DNA from: Limnephilus marmoratus
Lineage: Eukaryota; Arthropoda; Insecta; Trichoptera; Limnephilidae
Length of the DNA stretch: 64,000 nucleotides
NCBI GenBank assembly: GCA_917880885.1
Contig: OU862930.1
Coordinates: 32,618,040-32,682,039 of the forward strand
Reading direction: 5' to 3'
The notes under the pieces were generated by a model. That model did not search any database. It saw only the letters and a program-made list of their open reading frames with translations, and was not told where the DNA came from. The translations under genes were made by a program, and so were the position numbers. Positions 53,510-64,000 of this stretch are shown one piece after another (the stretch's first letter is position 1; every line of letters begins with the position of its first letter).

Positions 53510-53835
53510 GCTGGAGTAGGCTCTTGAACCGGGTTCTTCGTTGAAGTGGATCCTACTCCCAGAGAACCCGTCCAGGTCTCGGGCCCCAACCCGGAACTCG
53601 GAGCCGGACTCGGAGCCGGAACCCGAATGCTTCGTCCGAGACCCTCGCGAGTCGGGAGCAGGTCCCGGGTTAGAGTTTTTTTGCGGGTTCCGGCTCCGAG
53701 GTCTGGCTCCGGCCGAACCCGTGCATTTCGGTCAACAGCACCCAGTACCTATTCCGCACCCAAAAACTCGGACCCGGGACCTGCTCCTTGAACTCGAGTA
53801 CTTTTAAAAGGAAGTACGTAGTTCAGCTCGTCAGA
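53510..53835 (+). repeat. GC-rich repeat family C, copy 3
   Basis: Contains CCCAGAGAACCCG, CCCGGAACTCGGAGCCGG and AACTCGGACCCGGGACCTGC, shared with copies at 35265 and 40560. It ends near GTACTTTTAAAAGGAAG. Two overlapping short frames (81 and 88 codons) exist only because the DNA is GC-rich and show no domain. Confidence 0.5.
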
Positions 53836-54004
53836 GCTATGTCATCGGTCGACCGATGGTATGTTTGGCATCATTTCCAGCTTTTTATAATATTTTAACA
53901 GATAATTTTAATTGTCATTTTCAAAATTTGTATTATAATATTTATCGATTTTTCACGGCCCTGCGCTAGTTTATAATAATAATAATGGCAAATTGGCAGA
54001 TACA

Positions 54005-54432
54005 GATTTAATTACTATTTTTTTTATGTGAATACCGCTCAAGAGTCCCAACTGCTCCCTGCTTCGCCTGGAGCCAGTGAGACTATGGCACCCCCGATTT
54101 GGGGTACGTTGTGATGAAGGTGAGTGGTGGAGGAAGAAGATGGGAAAGAGGAAGGTGGGGAAGAACCTCAATATTTATATCTAGTCACCAAATACGGCTA
54201 AAAGTAATTTCAGGCAATATTTCAATTCTGAGTGGTGGGCTCACACCAGGGCTATACTGAGAGTACTTATATTTTACTCTGGAATGCGCCGCAAATGTAC
54301 CTTATATTATTTTTAATGATACAATTGTGAAAACCAAAACAAATAAATAAAATTTACTTGCGCAGGCCTGGATTTGAACCCGCGACCTCCGGATCGCGTT
54401 CACGGAGGCATCTGGCGAGGCTAAGACGACTA
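54005..54432 (-). repeat. tRNA-derived SINE (family B), fullest copy
   Basis: On the minus strand, the head near 54365-54432 contains GCGGGTTCAAATCC, a perfect fit to the RNA polymerase III B box. TTAGCCTCGCCAGATG upstream is a plausible A box. The body shares CACCACTCAGAATTG and CATAGTCTCACTGGCTCCAG with the copies at 36200 and 44675. The tail is the T run at 54017-54026 on the plus strand. No intact tRNA was folded. Confidence 0.8.
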
Positions 54433-54942
54433 TTCAAAAATAAATTTTAATAAATATTGAATTCTTCTTTCTCATAAACCTTCGGTAATAGGCCTATTTC
54501 AAATGTCTCCATTTATTCCGATTATTTTGTATGTGTCATGTATGTATGTGTCAAATGTAGATCTTCGCGGAATGACTGGTTTATCTTAGGTTTGACCAAA
54601 GCCTTCGGGCTAATCCCGAAATAAATACCAATTTCGGGCTTTGACTAAAGTATTTTTAGTCAAACCTAGAAGTTCCTAACTTTTCAGTCAAACATTGAAA
54701 TTAAAATAATCTGTTTCGGGCTTTGCCTAGTCGATCCCAGAAGCGACTGGCAGACTCAGTCAAAAGTCGACTGTACTTGTAACACGTTTAAACAAGTTTA
54801 TACTTGCGGTGTTCATGCAACCAAGTTTATGCTTTCTCTGTAAATTATTTTTCGACAACGGACGAGAATTTGCCAACCATGTCGTAGAAGAGTTAAAAGT
54901 TATGTGGTCCGAATTGTCCATAGTGCATGGAAAATAGGTTAG
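54433..54942. other. Unassigned spacer
   Basis: Repeated CGGGCTTTG(A/C)CTA text near 54600-54730 suggests a small repeat. No gene was recognised. Confidence 0.35.
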
Positions 54943-54944
54943 GT

Positions 54945-55790
54945 TTTATTTATTTATTTTATTTTTATATTCTTCATTTTAAACACCCGCTAAACTGCCA
55001 AAGCAGTTTGTCAGCAGGTCAATTTAACAATATTAATATAACATTAAATCACAAATATAACAAGAAACCACAATATACAAAATAGATACAGAAGAATAAC
55101 TTTTAAATAGCTACAATACAAAGACACAAAATATACAGATAGACAGGTATAACACAGGCAAATTACTCTTAATAAAACAATATCAGTATAAAAAGTTTTG
55201 ATCCATTAGCCATTTTTTAATTTTTTTTTGAAATCGGTGGTGCAATTTGATTCGATTTTTATGTTCACTGGTATCTTATTAAATATGGTAGGGACAAGAT
55301 AAGTGAATGTCCGTTGTCCGTATTTATTTATAATTTTCGGAACGGATAAACCCTCATTTTTACTAAATCTAGTGCCATGTGCATGGTCAACTTTTTCTTT
55401 ATATGTTGAATCCGACAAAAGGTTTTGGCATACAATTTTAAAGCATAATATCCCTCGAACAGGTAATATATTAACTGACTCATATAATAATTTTATGTCT
55501 CTTCTTTGTGCATAAATACTTTTGTTTACCAAGAGCTTAGTCAAAGAGTTTTGAATTGTTTGAATGTAACCTATATTTGTCTTGTACGAGTTTCCCCAAG
55601 ACGTTATTCCATATCTGATAGTAGATTCCGCTAATGACAAATAAATTATTTTTAACGTACTTATGGGCATGAAATATTTAATTTTGTAAATTCGCCCAGC
55701 AATAGCTCGAAGGCGTTTGCAGACGTTTGTTAGTGATATATTCGATGGAGAGCCAAAATGTAATGAGAATATTTGATAGAGAGCACGTTG
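54945..55790 (-). pseudogene. 5'-truncated LINE, RT C terminus
   Basis: The minus-strand frame 55206-55670 encodes IIYLSLAESTIRYGITSWGN, then VPKIINKYGQRTFTYLVPTI, the region after the RT palm in Jockey/CR1-like ORF2. In-frame sequence upstream (NVCKRLRAIAGRIYKIKYF) extends it to about 55770. The A/T-rich stretch at 54945-54970 is the probable 3' tail. Confidence 0.8.
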
Positions 55791-58700
55791 GCGCCATTTT
55801 GTTACGGGCGTAACACGGCCCGGTTTGTAACATTTTGTAACATTATGTTTTTGTGGTATGCAGGTGAGTTTTTAATGAGGAAGGTGATGCAATCTATTTG
55901 CAATCGTCCATCCAACTTTGTAACTTCCCAGCTACGCGCCAAATCTTGTCACTTTGGTGACAAGATATGTTGGGGGGACGAAAACCATCCGTAGAGCAAA
56001 TATGAGATCTCTTTTCAAGGAACATGGGCACAATACTTTAAATTGCAATGACATAGGGTATGACGGGAAACTTTAAATAAAAGAGTTGCGTTTTGAAATT
56101 AACAGCATAACATCTATATTTGAATTTTGGACAAAATTATGGTGATTAATTTACGTGTTAAGACTCACCCCAGGTTCAGACCGTTATAAAGCTACTAATC
56201 CTAACTAAATCTCACTGACGTGCATAAGGATGGCCGACGGCGAAGTTCTTCGGAGACATCTGGACGGAGCCATCCCAAGGCCTCCGGTCCACGGGTGCTG
56301 CAGGAACTCGTCAATGCCCGCCAGGGCGTAGCCGGCCCAAGTCAAGGAGGGCCCGTCACGGTTGTTGTCCAGGTAGTCCGTAGGATTGGTTTATTTATGG
56401 CCCTTACCCAAGGGAAGTTCGGTACCAGTCAACGTGGCAATGTGAGTGGGACGCAAATAACAGGCTAGTCCCAACTAAAATCCTTATATTCGTAATTTAA
56501 CAGGCTTTGGTCGCGGAGCGAGCGAGGATTCGCGTGTCGCTAACGGATTAGTCAATTTAAGGCCGACAGGCTATAATATCACATGCGCGTACATCATGAA
56601 TCGCGACTTTAATTAACACGGAAGCCACCACGGCATTCACTCAAGATTGATCCTTGATCTTTAAAATTCCAGATTGGTAAAAATATTCCGACAAACTGTC
56701 ATCCCGCGATCGTTTCACAATTATTATTTTAAAAACTTAAAAACATGGCGCTGTCACGTCCCGGTAAGGTCTCCTGCCCTCTGGAGGCCCTACCGGAAAG
56801 TGAAGCCAATCCAAAAACGGAAATCATTCCTCCCAACCTGTTGCACCCAAAGTGTGGTTGTTAAAAGAAACCATAGACAAAAATAAAAAAAAATATGCGC
56901 CGTACTTATTTTCATAACAATACCCCGCTCGCTCCAAACGTGTTTGCCCTCAAACACAACTAAAAAGCTAAAAAAACTGCTGTACTAACTATCTACCTTG
57001 GTCTGAAGGGGGAACAAATATACATCATTATAGAGAAGGCATTGCCATAATAAAAATATTCAGAAAAATAAGCAAATGATGCGAATAAATAGCTTGCAAA
57101 TGATTGCGTCGCAACATCAATCGCGCCCACCATACGTAAGGCATGGTGGATGAGTTTGCGACGCACTCATCTGAAGTGCTGACAATAGAAAAGTCATAAC
57201 TTAGAATACTAAAACTAAAAATATAAACAAAATCAATAAGGTGTTACGTGGACGGGGTCCGCAAGCACCCACAGCATCTAATACGCTGGGTGTTGTAATA
57301 CTGACTCTCGTCGAGGACAACCGTAGACGTATCATCTGTAACAGGATAATATTGCTTAATTAAATTAGTTATATTTACTTAAACTAGAATACATCATAAA
57401 TTAATACCAAAACAACACCTTAAAATGCAACAAAACCTTGTTTATGCCTAAAGCATCACAGTTCGAACACACTGTTTTTTTTTTTTTTTATTAATATTTT
57501 TTTTTATAAATAGCCAAAATAGGCAACACTGATGATGGCGTACCATCCACACTTTCACTGACTCTACTTCTTTTTAGGAAAAAAAAAAAAAAATATTCTT
57601 CCTTTGAAGAATACACCTAACTATACTCCCTAACCTCGGTCTTTTGGGGGATATTATTATAAAACCAAAAATATAGTTCAAATAACATATTAGTTTTATT
57701 TTAGTATTGTAAAAGATAATCATGATTTTGATCATTTTTTAATGTACACAATGAAAACAACCATCGCCTTTGAATGGTGCCAAATAAGATGTCAACTACC
57801 ATCGCCAATGAATGGTGCCAAATAAAATGTAAGCAAACGCCTGTTAAAGGGTGCAATTGGAAAGGTAATATGTTTGTTATAAACAATTATTGAGGTTTCA
57901 CACAACCTATTTATGTATAAAACTAGATTATTATGCGCCGCTTAAGACGCTTATTAATTAACAACAGTATAATATCCCGGACAGGGAAAAAATGAAAGAT
58001 TCTTATGTACTATTATTTTTAAAACTATCTTTGAGGTAATAGCAGATTTGGTTAACAAACTTTTTGTGACATAATAAATTGTGGAAATTATTTTGAGTAG
58101 TACTCACATATGCAACTGGGCATGCTGCATATATGATACATGACAAAATCAAAAAATGCTTAAAATAACATATTTTAACTTGGAACATAGAGAAATAATG
58201 GGCTGGTATTTCTGTATGTTCGGGTTATAATTTCACGAGGTTTACAACACAAAAAAAAAATATGAACACAGGTCATATTATAATTTGCTTGGAATACAAG
58301 AGGGTATGTTTTTCAATATTATATCGTCGTATATTCCAAGTTTACATATGCTTAAAATCTAACAAAAAAAAATAAAAAATACCATGTTTAAGTTTTTAAA
58401 TATGAGTATGTTTCCATGTGCAAACGTCCACGAATTCATTTACAAGGGTATGTAAAAAATAAATTAATTAATCTGCGATTAATGTTTTTATACTACTCGA
58501 GTCTTGAACTGGAGTAAAACCATTAAATATAATTATCTTTAGAAGGCAATACAGTGTAAGATAATTAAGATTTGATTTAATGTTGAAATACTGGTCTAAC
58601 CAATTCGATTGATCCGGTCGTTTCAACTTGGTTGATCATACCAGATTGAAATAAAATTACACGTCAAGTGTACGACATTATGATACTGATTTAGTGTTTT

Positions 58701-58832
58701 TATTTTTTCTTATTTCGTTAATGATTATATGGGCTTGACAAATAATTGGCTCTTTTATGAGTCTAATATAATATAATGTATAGGATTGGATTATGTATGT
58801 TTTGACTTGTTTTTTGAGAATGTTCTAGTGAT
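55791..58832. other. Spacer of ~3 kb without recognised genes
   Basis: Two moderately GC-rich patches (56210-56520 and 57110-57340) have short frames but no domain. The ATGGTGCCAAATAA block occurs twice near 57772-57830. No RNA gene or element ends were recognised. Confidence 0.3.
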
Positions 58833-59072
58833 TTAATTATCACTTGTAGTAAGTTCAATGATGATCAGCGTGACAACGGCCCTTCTGTCTTCTGCAGGGA
58901 AAACATCCGCAGACAACAGATCCTCCGTCTTCACTCTGGTCGGTTCCGAAACGTCAGGCAACGGCCCTGCTATGGCACAGACTCTCATATCAATCTGTCC
59001 ATAGTTACTCCGTCTCCTGGAATGAAGATGAACGATCGAAGAATTCGAAACGTTACGAGTAGGTAGCGGCAT
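58833..59072 (-). other. 79-codon open frame with raised GC, possible exon
   Basis: The frame contains MRVCAIAGPLPDVSEPTRVK and EDLLSADVFPAEDRRAVV. Its base composition is more coding-like than the AT-rich flanks. No family was recognised. It could be an exon, a 5' UTR of a mobile element, or a chance frame. Confidence 0.25.
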
Positions 59073-60114
59073 ACACTACTCTCATCTCTTCGGAACTTGT
59101 AAACAAACATGGAAAAGTATCAATCTCCGAATTGTACTCCCAATAATTTTTATAATGATGTGTTAACTGAGTGTATAAAATGTTTCTCGCGGTACCTAAA
59201 GCACGGCAGGAAAAAAAAATACCCTAATTAACTACATCGACGTCCTCCATAAAAAAAAATTTGTAATTACTAAATTTTCAATTCTCCAAGTCCACCAATT
59301 TTCCTAAAAAACATTATGCCCTTTTTTGAAAATATTGAATATTTAACAAATTTATAAAAAAAAAAAAAAATCACGATTGACAATAAGATTTTTAATTTAT
59401 TTATATTATGTATATGGGTATACAATCGATTATTCCCACCGTTCTCGAATTCTGTGGTGATAGGCCCACCACCACAAAAAACTAGACAGAAAGAAACTTT
59501 CTGACCAGCATGGGCACCCCTGAAATGTCTGCATTCCCTGCGCAAGGAATGAGAACAAATCAAGTGACTCCATTCTAGCTATATGTATGCCTTTATTTAA
59601 ATTTTGTTTGTATACTAAATCTTTACTAGATTTGTTAATGATAATTTTTATAAAATTGAACATCGTGCAGAAAAAATTATATTTGAGAATATTATTTATA
59701 AAAAATATTAAAATTGTTATTAATATTGTTGTTGTTGTTTTTATTGTTGTTGTTATTGTTGACATTGTTAAAAAAAAAAAATTTTTTTTCAAATTATGGA
59801 AGCAAAAAAAAATTTTGGCAACCCTGATTTTTGGAAAAAAAAAAAATGATTTGAAGCGATCTTGTTTTTAAGTTAAAAAAAATCTTAGTGGCAACCCTGC
59901 CTTTATGTTTGTAATAATTACAAAAGTAATTCATATCTGAAAAGTTTAAAAAAAATAATAATTTAGTATATAATGACGTAGCTGCTAGTAAAAAAAAATG
60001 ATAATATGTACCGACTTATCCAAAGTATTTAAATTCCAATACCGTTTTTTAAAATGTAAATAGACCGACCGCTACCCATCTATAGTATTCTCGAAATCAA
60101 ATTTGACATAATAA
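59073..60114. other. AT-rich spacer with simple repeats
   Basis: Several A and T runs and a GTT/ATT-rich microsatellite (59715-59770). A more complex patch at 59435-59580 may be a repeat. No gene was recognised. Confidence 0.35.
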
Positions 60115-60983
60115 GAGCCCGTTCACACTTCCGTCGTAAAAACGGAGAGGGGTTCCGTCGTCACGACGGAAGCCCTAGGCCCCTGTTCACACTTCCGTTT
60201 TCAAGACGGATCCGTCTTGAAAACGGACCCTACTCTACGAAAACAACGACCAAAACATTTTATCATTCTTTTAACTTTCCCTTGAGGCTGCCATAAATAG
60301 TTGCTATAATGCCATAATAGGTGCTATTTGAAATGTACAAATACCTACTTAAAAATAAAACAATTTAAATAATAAACTTTTTCTTCGAATTCGGTAAGGG
60401 AATGTATTGATATAATTCCAGCCATAAAATTACTTCAGGGGTCGGACCTTATTTGTTCAAACCGTGGGAGAATATTGTGTTTGCATACTTGAAAAGGAGA
60501 AAGTACGCGAAAATCATTCAGCAATTATTATAACTAAAATCACTAAAAAACATGAATGATATGACTAAATATTTTCTTGAGATTAAATAGAAAAAATCGC
60601 ATTCTGGAACGAACATATATATTATATAATAATATTACAAAACGCCAAACGCGCGCCCCATAAAAACACAAATTGCCTGCCGCCTTGCGTCTGGGAGCGG
60701 GCGGTGGTGAAGTGTGAAGCGGGGTGTGGCGGGTTCAAAACGGATCCGTCGTCCCGCCGTGTAGTGTGAACAGCTCCATTGAAATGTATGAGCCAGCGCG
60801 TTCCCTTCCGGCTTCACGACGGACGCTCTGCGTAGGCGAACTCTCCGGCGAAAAAAAACGGATCCGTCTTCGCGCCGGATCCGACAAGTGTGAACAGCTC
60901 CATAGAGCCACTACAGCGGCTAGGGCTTCCGTCGTGACGACGGAACCCCTCTCCGTTTTTACGACGGAAGTGTGAACGGGCTC
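60115..60983. mobile_element. TAA-flanked MITE with long TIRs (PIF/Harbinger-like)
   Basis: It starts GAGCCCGTTCACACTTCCG and ends with the inverse CGGAAGTGTGAACGGGCTC, flanked by TAA (60112-60114 and 60984-60986). The arms are about 65 bp, followed by subterminal GTTCACACTTCCG and GACGGATCCGTC repeats. There is no coding capacity. The arms are unrelated in sequence to the TAA-flanked MITE at 38904. Confidence 0.9.
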
Positions 60984-62035
60984 TAAGGTAAACAACCGAC
61001 AATGGGATGATTTATTTATGACAGATGCCATCTGTAATTAAAATAAAATTCGTGTCTCGTAGCTATTTAAAAGTACAAATTGATAATATATCATATAAGT
61101 GTTCACTTCATATAATTGTTTTTTTTTTCGTAATTACTTAATAATCACGGATACTTTGTATGCATTGAATTCAACACGTCAGATGTATATTTGACCGGCG
61201 GTACAGGCAATTATGCTAGAATACATTTGAACCAGAACAAATCGTTTGTTTTGATGATAATTAAAATATAAAATTTTAAATTATTATTTACTTTGTGTTG
61301 GTATGTAAGTACATAATTTAATTATCATGCGTAAAATATTTGATAGCAAAAACACAACACTTGATTTTGACGTTTGTGTCAAAGATAAATTTGTACAAGA
61401 TAATTTATCATAGATAATTTTTAGATAAACGTTACCCGCTGTTGATTGTTGTCGAATAAATCAGTTCCTAACACATTGTCTACTACCGTTACGTTATTTC
61501 TGAGCATTGAGCATACAAATTTTGAGGTTATGAAAATATAATTACAGTACTGCCTATTTGAAACAGTAAATAATACCGTTACCGCACTGTGATCCTTGTA
61601 TCAGGAAGTATATTTAGGGAGCGTTCAAGTATTACGTAACGCAATTTTTGAAGATTTTTGACCCCCCCTCCCCCCCATGTAACGCGCCGTAACATTTTTC
61701 TGTTCAAACCCCCCCCCCCCCCCCCCCCCCCTAAGCGTTACGTAACACCCAAGTAACAATTTTTACCTGAAAGTCACAATTAAGTTGCGCAACGTACTGA
61801 AATGTCGCTTAAATACCCTTTTTCTTGATTTTATCGCGTTTGCGGTAATAAATAAAACAAGAGATTTCTAACTCGCGATACATTATATACATTTTATTTA
61901 TTCATATTGTCATTTATGAAAAAAAATTGAGAATATTATTATTTTTAGCGGCCTTGTATTCCTTCCAGATCTCCACAATTTAACACTGTCTTACATAGAA
62001 TAAACCTACATGGTTTTACAACACGTACTTTCTTT
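60984..62035. other. AT-rich spacer with a palindromic poly-C element
   Basis: Near 61624-61750, TATTACGTAACGC and the inverse GCGTTACGTAACA surround C-rich sequence including a run of more than 20 C. It resembles a small fold-back element. Otherwise nothing was recognised. Confidence 0.4.
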
Positions 62036-62095
62036 TACATTAGCTTTAGTGAGGAGGCCCCGAGGAAAGTAATTTCCCTAAGTTTTCCCTGTGGA
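62036..62095 (-). repeat. Family A fragment beside the zinc-finger array
   Basis: A short piece of the 3' part (GAGGAGGCCCCGAGGAAAGT) directly before the finger array. It is degraded. Confidence 0.5.
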
Positions 62096-62099
62096 GCAA

Positions 62100-64000
62100 C
62101 ACTTTACTCCACTATGATTAACAAGCTGACTCATAGTGGAGTTAAACCCTTTCCACGTCCCGAATGCAGTTATACAAGTTCTCAAAGGGAAGATTTAAAA
62201 ATCAACAGTATGATTCACAGAAGATAAAAACCATTTTCATGTCCTGACTGCAACTATTCGTGTTCTCTAAAGAGATATCTAAGAAGTCACTTGCTGACTC
62301 ACGGTGTAGAAAAACCGTTTTCATGTTGCAACTATTGCAACATGCAACTATTCATGTACTACGAAGAGAAATCTAAAAATTACCCATGTTCACCCACAGT
62401 GGAGAAAAATCTATTTCATGTCCTGACTGCAACTATTCTACTTCTCGAAAAAAAATAACGAAAACGGCACTTGCTAACTCACAGTGACGAAAAACCTTTT
62501 TCTTGTCCCAATTGCGACTATTCATGCGCTACACAACGATATCCAAAAGTTCACGTGTTGAACCACACTGGACAAAAACCTTTTTCATGTCCCGACTGCA
62601 ATTATTCATGTAGTGCAAAGGAACTTCTTAGAAATCATTTGCTTACTCAAAGTGATACAAAACCTTTTACATGTTTCTACTGCACTATTCATGTTCTACA
62701 AAGAGTCACCAAAAATCACATGTTAACGCACAGTGGACAAAAAACATTTTCCTGTCCAGAATGCAGTTATACAAGTTCTCAAAAGGACAATTTATAAATC
62801 CACCGTGCGATTTACAGAAGAGAAAACCTTTTACATGTCCTGACTGTAACTATTTGTGTTCTTAAAAGGGATATCCAAGAATTCTTTTGCTGACTCTACT
62901 CATTGTGAAGAAAAGCATTTTTCATGTTCCGACTGAAACTATTCAGAGAAATCAAAAAATCACATGTTTACTCACAGTGATGAAAAACCCATTTCATGCC
63001 CTGACTGCAACTATTCTTCTTCTCGAAAAAAACTAAAACGGCACTTCCTAATTCACAGTGATGAAAAACCTTTTACTTGCTCCGAGTGCAAATATTCAGG
63101 CGCTACAAAACGGTATCTAAAAATTCACATGTTTACCCACTCTGGACCAAAACCTTTTTCGTGTCCCGACTGCAATTATTTATGTTGTACAAAAGATCTT
63201 CTTAGAAATCATTTGCTGACTCACAGTGCTACAAAACCACTTACATGTTTCTACTGCAACTATTCGTGTTCTACAAAGAGGCACGAAAAATCACATGTTT
63301 ACCTTCAGCAGACAAAACTATTTTTTTGTCCCAGCGTGGTTTTTCAAGTTCTCGAAAGGGAGATTAAAAAATCCACAGAACGATTCAAAGTGAAGAAAAC
63401 CTTTTTCATGTTCTGACTGCAACTATTCATGTTCTAGAAAGTCACAATTTAATATTCACAATTCAATGTGGAGAAAAACCTTTTTTATGTTCCGATTGCA
63501 ACTATTTATGTTCTCAAAAGGAACATTTAATAGTTCACAAGCCGTCTCACAGTGGAGAAAACCTTTTACATGTTCCGACTGCAACTATTCATGTCCTCGA
63601 AAGTGACAATTTTTATATCATCAACAAGCCGTCTCGCAGTGGAAAAAAACCTTTTGTATGTTCCGAATGCAATTATTTTTGTGCTAAAAAGGAGACTTTA
63701 AAAACTCACAAGTGAACTCATAGTGGAGAAAAACCATTTTCATGTTCCGACTGCAACTATTCACGTTCTCAAAAGGAATATTTAAAAGTCCACAAGCCGT
63801 CTCACAGTGGAGAAAACCTTTTACATGTTCCGTCTGCAACTATTCATGTTCTCGAAAGTGACAATTTAAAATCCACATGCTGACTCACTGTGGAGAAAAA
63901 CCTTTCTTATGTTCCGACTGCAACTATTCATCTTCTCAAAAGGAACATTTAGAAGTCCACAAGCCGTCTTACAGTGAAAATAACCTTTTTCATATTCCGA
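62100..64000 (+). pseudogene. Long C2H2 zinc-finger array, runs off the window
   Basis: More than 20 tandem C2H2 units of about 84 bp on the plus strand, of the KPFSCPDCNYSCS..HMLTHSG type with C-x2-C-x12-H-x3-H spacing. Two stretches stay open: 62471-62797 (three to four fingers) and 62964-63416 (about five). Stops and indels between units break the array elsewhere. Sequence from about 63420 onward closely matches the inverse of the arrays at 17000-17880 and 38095-38880. Linkers are SDEKP, SGPKP or SGEKP rather than TGEKP. This could be the parental locus, or a third, inverted copy of the hAT element whose end lies outside the window. Confidence 0.75.

Noticed and set aside
54360..54432. A functional tRNA gene at the B-box sequence
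   Set aside because: The B box is followed by a SINE body and poly(A) tail, and a cloverleaf was not evident; it fits a tRNA-derived SINE head.
57470..57600. Poly(T) and poly(A) runs as ends of retroelements
   Set aside because: No adjacent coding or repeat body was recognised, so no element is claimed.
60635..61031. Overlapping frames with repeated LWSCSH-type and ELFTL text
   Set aside because: They fall within the inverted arms and subterminal repeats of the TAA-flanked MITE.

Overview
The window is AT-rich, intron-bearing animal DNA, most likely from an insect. Supporting features are short GT-AG introns, an insect-style acireductone dioxygenase, a TIL-type protease-inhibitor gene, and Jockey-like, RTE-like, hAT, piggyBac-like, Harbinger and ISL2EU-like elements. 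A moth or butterfly would fit, but the sequence does not fix the order. Almost everything else is transposable-element sequence, much of it nested. Boundaries were read by eye from terminal inverted repeats (TIRs), target-site duplications (TSDs) and empty sites.

1-15.6 kb: a reverse-transcriptase relic and a Harbinger transposase relic. The Harbinger relic is split by a TTAA-flanked piggyBac-like element (1536-5308). Next is an acireductone dioxygenase (ADI1) locus on the minus strand with three exons, intact splice sites and several frameshifts (7049-11044). Its second intron carries a hAT element that contains a decayed C2H2 zinc-finger array. RTE-like LINE fragments follow.

15.6-32.2 kb: the core of the window. 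An old LINE reverse transcriptase is interrupted for about 15.3 kb by an ISL2EU-like DNA transposon (15675-30983). The transposon carries two convergent genes: a SWIM-finger/YqaJ exonuclease on the plus strand and a THAP/DDE transposase on the minus strand. Five elements have landed inside it: a zinc-finger-bearing hAT, a truncated LINE, a fold-back MITE, a small hAT MITE, and a full-length Jockey-like LINE with two long open reading frames. The last one sits inside the transposase gene.

32-41.4 kb: more LINE relics, a hAT MITE (35769-36949), and a second copy of the zinc-finger hAT (36991-40292). A TAA-flanked MITE inside this second copy is absent from the first copy. A 433-bp MITE with about ten subterminal repeats follows.

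41.7-46.5 kb: a minus-strand gene with two TIL (trypsin-inhibitor-like) cysteine-rich domains, split by a 4.2-kb intron full of repeats. This is the best candidate for a working host gene.

46.7-53 kb: a LINE relic interrupted by a hAT element (47025-52793), which itself contains a second, nearly identical copy of the piggyBac-like element.

53-64 kb: a tRNA-derived SINE, LINE relics, a TAA-flanked MITE (60115-60983), and a plus-strand array of decayed C2H2 fingers running off the window end. This array is related to the ones inside the two hAT copies.
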